This document shows positions 61,948-64,000 of a stretch of DNA of 64,000 nt, in pieces. Location of the stretch: contig NZ_JAJSAQ010000006.1 of the NCBI RefSeq assembly GCF_021729075.1, positions 228,782 to 292,781 of the forward strand, given 5' to 3'. Position 1 is the stretch's first letter. The number at the start of each line of letters is the position of its first letter. The position numbers were made by a program, and so were the translations under genes. The notes beneath the pieces are model-generated. The model made no database searches and had not been told where the DNA came from. It saw only the letters and a list, made by a program, of their open reading frames with translations. The stretch is from Microbulbifer guangxiensis (GTDB lineage: Bacteria; Pseudomonadota; Gammaproteobacteria; Pseudomonadales; Cellvibrionaceae).

Positions 61948-63351
61948 TCACAGGAGCCTCTGGCACCAGTTCGCCAGACGATGGGATAGCGGCTTGAGCC
62001 ACCCCCTGCCCCGCCCCAAGTCCAGTCGCTCTTCCCAGGCAAAGACGGCATTGATGCCCCGGTAGGCCAGCCAGGGCAATGGCTCCGGCTCCCATCGCTG
62101 CAGGACTTTCCGGACCGGTTGCGAGTGTGCCCAGGGCATCGATGACAGCTCGGTGTCACGCTGCAGGATCAAGTCTGCCAACGTGCGCCCAAACAGGTTG
62201 GAGGCACCAACACCCTCACCGCCATATCCACCGAGCACGGCCAGTCCCGACTTGTGATCGCACACAGCCACCGGCGCCATCCGTCTGGCAAAGCCCAGAT
62301 TGCCGCACCAGGCATGGGTCAGGGAGACGTTGGAGAGGGAGGGAAAGAAGTCCTGCAGGTAGGCCCGGTGGGAGGCGACTTCCCTGTCAGTGAGAGCGGT
62401 TTCTAGGCGCGGCTTGCCGTCAAAACGGTAACTACCCCGCGCACCAAAAATCAGCCGGTCATCCCGCGAGCGCTGCACATAAGATACGAGCCGACTGCAA
62501 TCGGAAAATACCGGCCTCTTGGCAAACCCGATCGTTGCCCACTGTGTTTTTGACAGAGGCTCTGTGGCCACCACCCGGCTGACAACCGGTAGAATCCGGC
62601 CGCTCAGGGCTGAATCGGTGCTGTTGCTATAACCTTCCAGGCCACTGACCACCACTTCCGCCCGGACTACACCGCGGTCAGTTTGCACCTGCTTACCGCT
62701 CACTTCCCTACAGTTGGTCTGTTCGTAGATCACAACACCCAGCCGCTCAACCGCCTCCGCCAAACCCTGCACGAGTTTAGCCGGATGAAGGGCAGCCACA
62801 TGTTGCGCATAGACCGCACCCAGTGGACTGCGCACATTGACCAACTGCCCTGTCTCTCGTGCGTCCAGCCAGTGAAACGCATCCTCGCCAAAGCCCATAC
62901 CCCGATAGGACTCGAGTGCGGATTTCGCCCTGCTTAACTGCTCCGGGAAGCGCGCTGCTGCGTAAATCCCCCCGCTGTATACGAGATCGCAGTCAATACG
63001 CTCAAGCTCGCAGACACTGGCGACCTCCGAGACGATGCCCGTTATCAGTGCGCGCGCTGCCCTGGAGCGATCCCCGTCGAGCTTCTGGAGATAGCTTTCC
63101 ATATGAGAAAACTCCCCCATCAGCCAGCCACCATTGCGGCCTGAAGCACCGTAGCCGACTCGCTGCTGCTCGAGAACCACAATGTTCAGGGCCGGGTCCA
63201 GCCGCTTCAGGTAGTAGGCCGCCCAGAGCCCCGAGTAACCGCCCCCGACGATGGCAATATCCACATCCAGACTGTGTGGAAGCGGCTCCCGCGGTAACCG
63301 GGAATCGGAAACACTATCCAGCCAGAATACGTCTTTTGGGAACGAACTCAC
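61948..63351 (-). CDS. FAD-dependent amine oxidase-type oxidoreductase (PuuB-like)
   Basis: A 467-residue DAO-fold enzyme. The FAD motif IAIVGGGYSGLWAAYYL is at 33-49, then VGYGASGRNGGW near 66-77, and the FAD contact GGYGGEGVGASNLFGR closes the fold near 373. This matches PuuB/OrdL-like enzymes that oxidise primary or secondary amines and release an aldehyde. The GTG start is poor in ribosome site. The linked aldehyde dehydrogenase and exporter suggest a pathway amine, aldehyde, acid, export. The substrate is unknown. Confidence 0.82.
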   Translation of the reverse strand: MSSFPKDVFWLDSVSDSRLPREPLPHSLDVDIAIVGGGYSGLWAAYYLKRLDPALNIVVLEQQRVGYGASGRNGGWLMGEFSHMESYLQKLDGDRSRAARALITGIVSEVASVCELERIDCDLVYSGGIYAAARFPEQLSRAKSALESYRGMGFGEDAFHWLDARETGQLVNVRSPLGAVYAQHVAALHPAKLVQGLAEAVERLGVVIYEQTNCREVSGKQVQTDRGVVRAEVVVSGLEGYSNSTDSALSGRILPVVSRVVATEPLSKTQWATIGFAKRPVFSDCSRLVSYVQRSRDDRLIFGARGSYRFDGKPRLETALTDREVASHRAYLQDFFPSLSNVSLTHAWCGNLGFARRMAPVAVCDHKSGLAVLGGYGGEGVGASNLFGRTLADLILQRDTELSSMPWAHSQPVRKVLQRWEPEPLPWLAYRGINAVFAWEERLDLGRGRGWLKPLSHRLANWCQRLL

Positions 63352-63891
63352 CTTGTTTTACCGGGTTATACCGTCAAATGGTTAATGGCCTATGGTACTA
63401 GGCCGGTGACCATCAAAACTAATTTTTGTGGGGCTGACAAAGTTCTGCAGCCAGAACTTAAGGCAGAGTGCCCACGCAGAAGGAATAGCGGGGTTTATCA
63501 CCACTCTTGGGCCAGCGATAAGTGGTCCCTTCTTTTATTTGAATTGGCCTGGCGCTCCAGCCTGAGAAACGGCAACGCCGTTTGGACTGCCGCAGGCAGC
63601 CCGAAGGGTGAGGGCTGCAGGTCCGAATCACCATGACCCTTTCGCACAGCGAAAGTAGCGGAACGCCGCCCGGGTCATCGGCAGGCTGGCTTGAAATGGG
63701 CTCACAAGCATGCCGTTTATAGGTGTTGGAGGTTTGGAAGGCTCCCTAGACCTACACTGGGTGGCGAGCGGTGCTCGCCATCGCGTCGCGACGCCTTCGG
63801 CGCCCCAAGCTGGCACCTGCGGTGCATCGCTTGTCACATGGCAGCGCGTTGCGCTGCAGGGTAGTCGACAGTAATTCATCGTATCCAAAAT
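63352..63891. other. Gene-free region downstream of rrn, rich in palindromes
   Basis: About 540 bp with no supported gene. A frame on the minus strand (63628-63888) runs through a string of palindromes and is not a credible protein. Seven perfect stems, six of them with 3-nt loops, occupy 63567-63857. Confidence 0.55.
63567..63857. repeat. Cluster of perfect palindromes with 3-nt loops beside rrn
   Basis: Perfect hairpins: AAACGGC-AAC-GCCGTTT (63567-63583), CTGCC-GCA-GGCAG (63587-63599), CTTTCGC-ACA-GCGAAAG (63639-63655), GGCGAGC-GGT-GCTCGCC (63763-63779), CGCC-TTC-GGCG (63792-63802), GCACC-TGC-GGTGC (63813-63825), GCAGCGC-GTT-GCGCTGC (63841-63857). All have 3-nt loops. A loop-free palindrome GCGTCGCGACGC lies at 63783-63794. 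Similar palindromes flank tRNA-Arg. Confidence 0.8.
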
Positions 63892-63927
63892 AAAAAAAGG
63901 GCCACCCGATTGGGTGGCCCTTTTTTT
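63892..63927 (-). terminator. Terminator of the rRNA operon
   Basis: GGGCCACCC and GGGTGGCCC form a 9-bp stem with loop GATT, with AAAAAAA before and TTTTTTT after. It lies 6 nt past the 5S rRNA 3' end on the minus strand and would end the rrn transcript. Confidence 0.9.
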
Positions 63928-63933
63928 ATTTAG

Positions 63934-64000
63934 AAGCCTGACGATGACCTACTCTCACATGGGGAAACCCCACACTACCATCGGCGATGTTGCGTTTCAC
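63934..64000 (-). rRNA. rrf: 5S ribosomal RNA, 3' part
   Basis: Read on the minus strand, GATGGTAGTGTGGGGTTTCC and the following CCATGTGAGAGTAGG match the conserved 3' half of bacterial 5S rRNA, ending in GTCAGGCTT. The 5' half lies beyond the window edge, so 16S and 23S genes are expected further right. Confidence 0.93.

Noticed and set aside
63628..63888. 86-codon minus-strand frame downstream of rrn
   Set aside because: It is made almost wholly of palindromes and lacks a ribosome site; similar translated sequence near rRNA genes is not evidence for a protein.
1..64000. CRISPR array, integrase or prophage
   Set aside because: No spaced direct repeats of 25-40 bp and no phage or recombinase genes were seen on either strand; the only tandem repeat is the tRNA unit.

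Overview
The window looks like a core-genome stretch of a marine gammaproteobacterium. High GC, stable-RNA genes with encoded CCA ends, a sodium-pumping oxaloacetate decarboxylase (oadGAB), TamAB, a type IV minor-pilin operon, MnmC, GcvR and OmpW all fit the Cellvibrionales, for example a Microbulbifer-like organism. That placement is inferred from gene content; no database search was possible. I see no CRISPR array, prophage or transposase.

Layout. 0-7 kb: tRNA-Ser, a nitroreductase, a membrane adenylate cyclase, a YadGH-type ABC exporter in one operon with queF, then a tRNA-Glu/tRNA-Gly cluster that has grown by a 497-bp tandem duplication. 7-13 kb: DUF1499 and msrB, an AlaA-type aminotransferase, an unknown gene, a lower-GC stretch with an orphan lipoprotein, and an M20 dipeptidase. 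12.9-17.6 kb: a tightly overlapping minus-strand operon epmC-xni-pdxB-NAD kinase-like-methyltransferase. 17.6-29.3 kb: an unknown gene behind a structured leader, tusA, an ABM-domain protein, a four-gene minus cluster (thiamine-binding protein, lipoprotein methyltransferase, yheU, hydrolase), then gcvR, trmL, flavodoxin, mnmC, a DUF502 protein, a glutaminyl cyclase-like protein and recQ. 29.5-40.3 kb: mmsA, ompW, bolA, a DjlA-like co-chaperone, oadB-oadA-oadG, dusC and polX. 40.3-46.1 kb: tRNA-Arg, then the minor-pilin operon fimT-pilW-pilX-pilV-pilE. 46.6-55.1 kb: an SRAP protein, mtfA, a MobA-like nucleotidyltransferase, tamB, tamA. 55.2-63.4 kb: acetoacetate-CoA ligase with a divergent LysR regulator, dps, a cytochrome c5-like lipoprotein, and an oxidoreductase / TauE-SafE exporter / aldehyde dehydrogenase cluster. 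The window ends in the 3' part of a 5S rRNA on the minus strand, so an rrn operon lies just beyond.

Most unusual points. (1) The PilV-like minor pilin is about 670 residues and carries three diverged copies of a Cys-rich, GW-containing domain. No pilY1 is present in the operon, and three of its other proteins have Asp-rich loops that look like calcium sites. (2) Clusters of perfect palindromes with 3-4-nt loops sit beside three stable-RNA loci: the tRNA-Gly/Glu cluster, tRNA-Arg and rrn. (3) The leader of the unknown gene at 17932 can fold to hide its own Shine-Dalgarno sequence. (4) The oxidoreductase-exporter-aldehyde dehydrogenase cluster resembles an amine-to-acid route with export, with unknown substrate.
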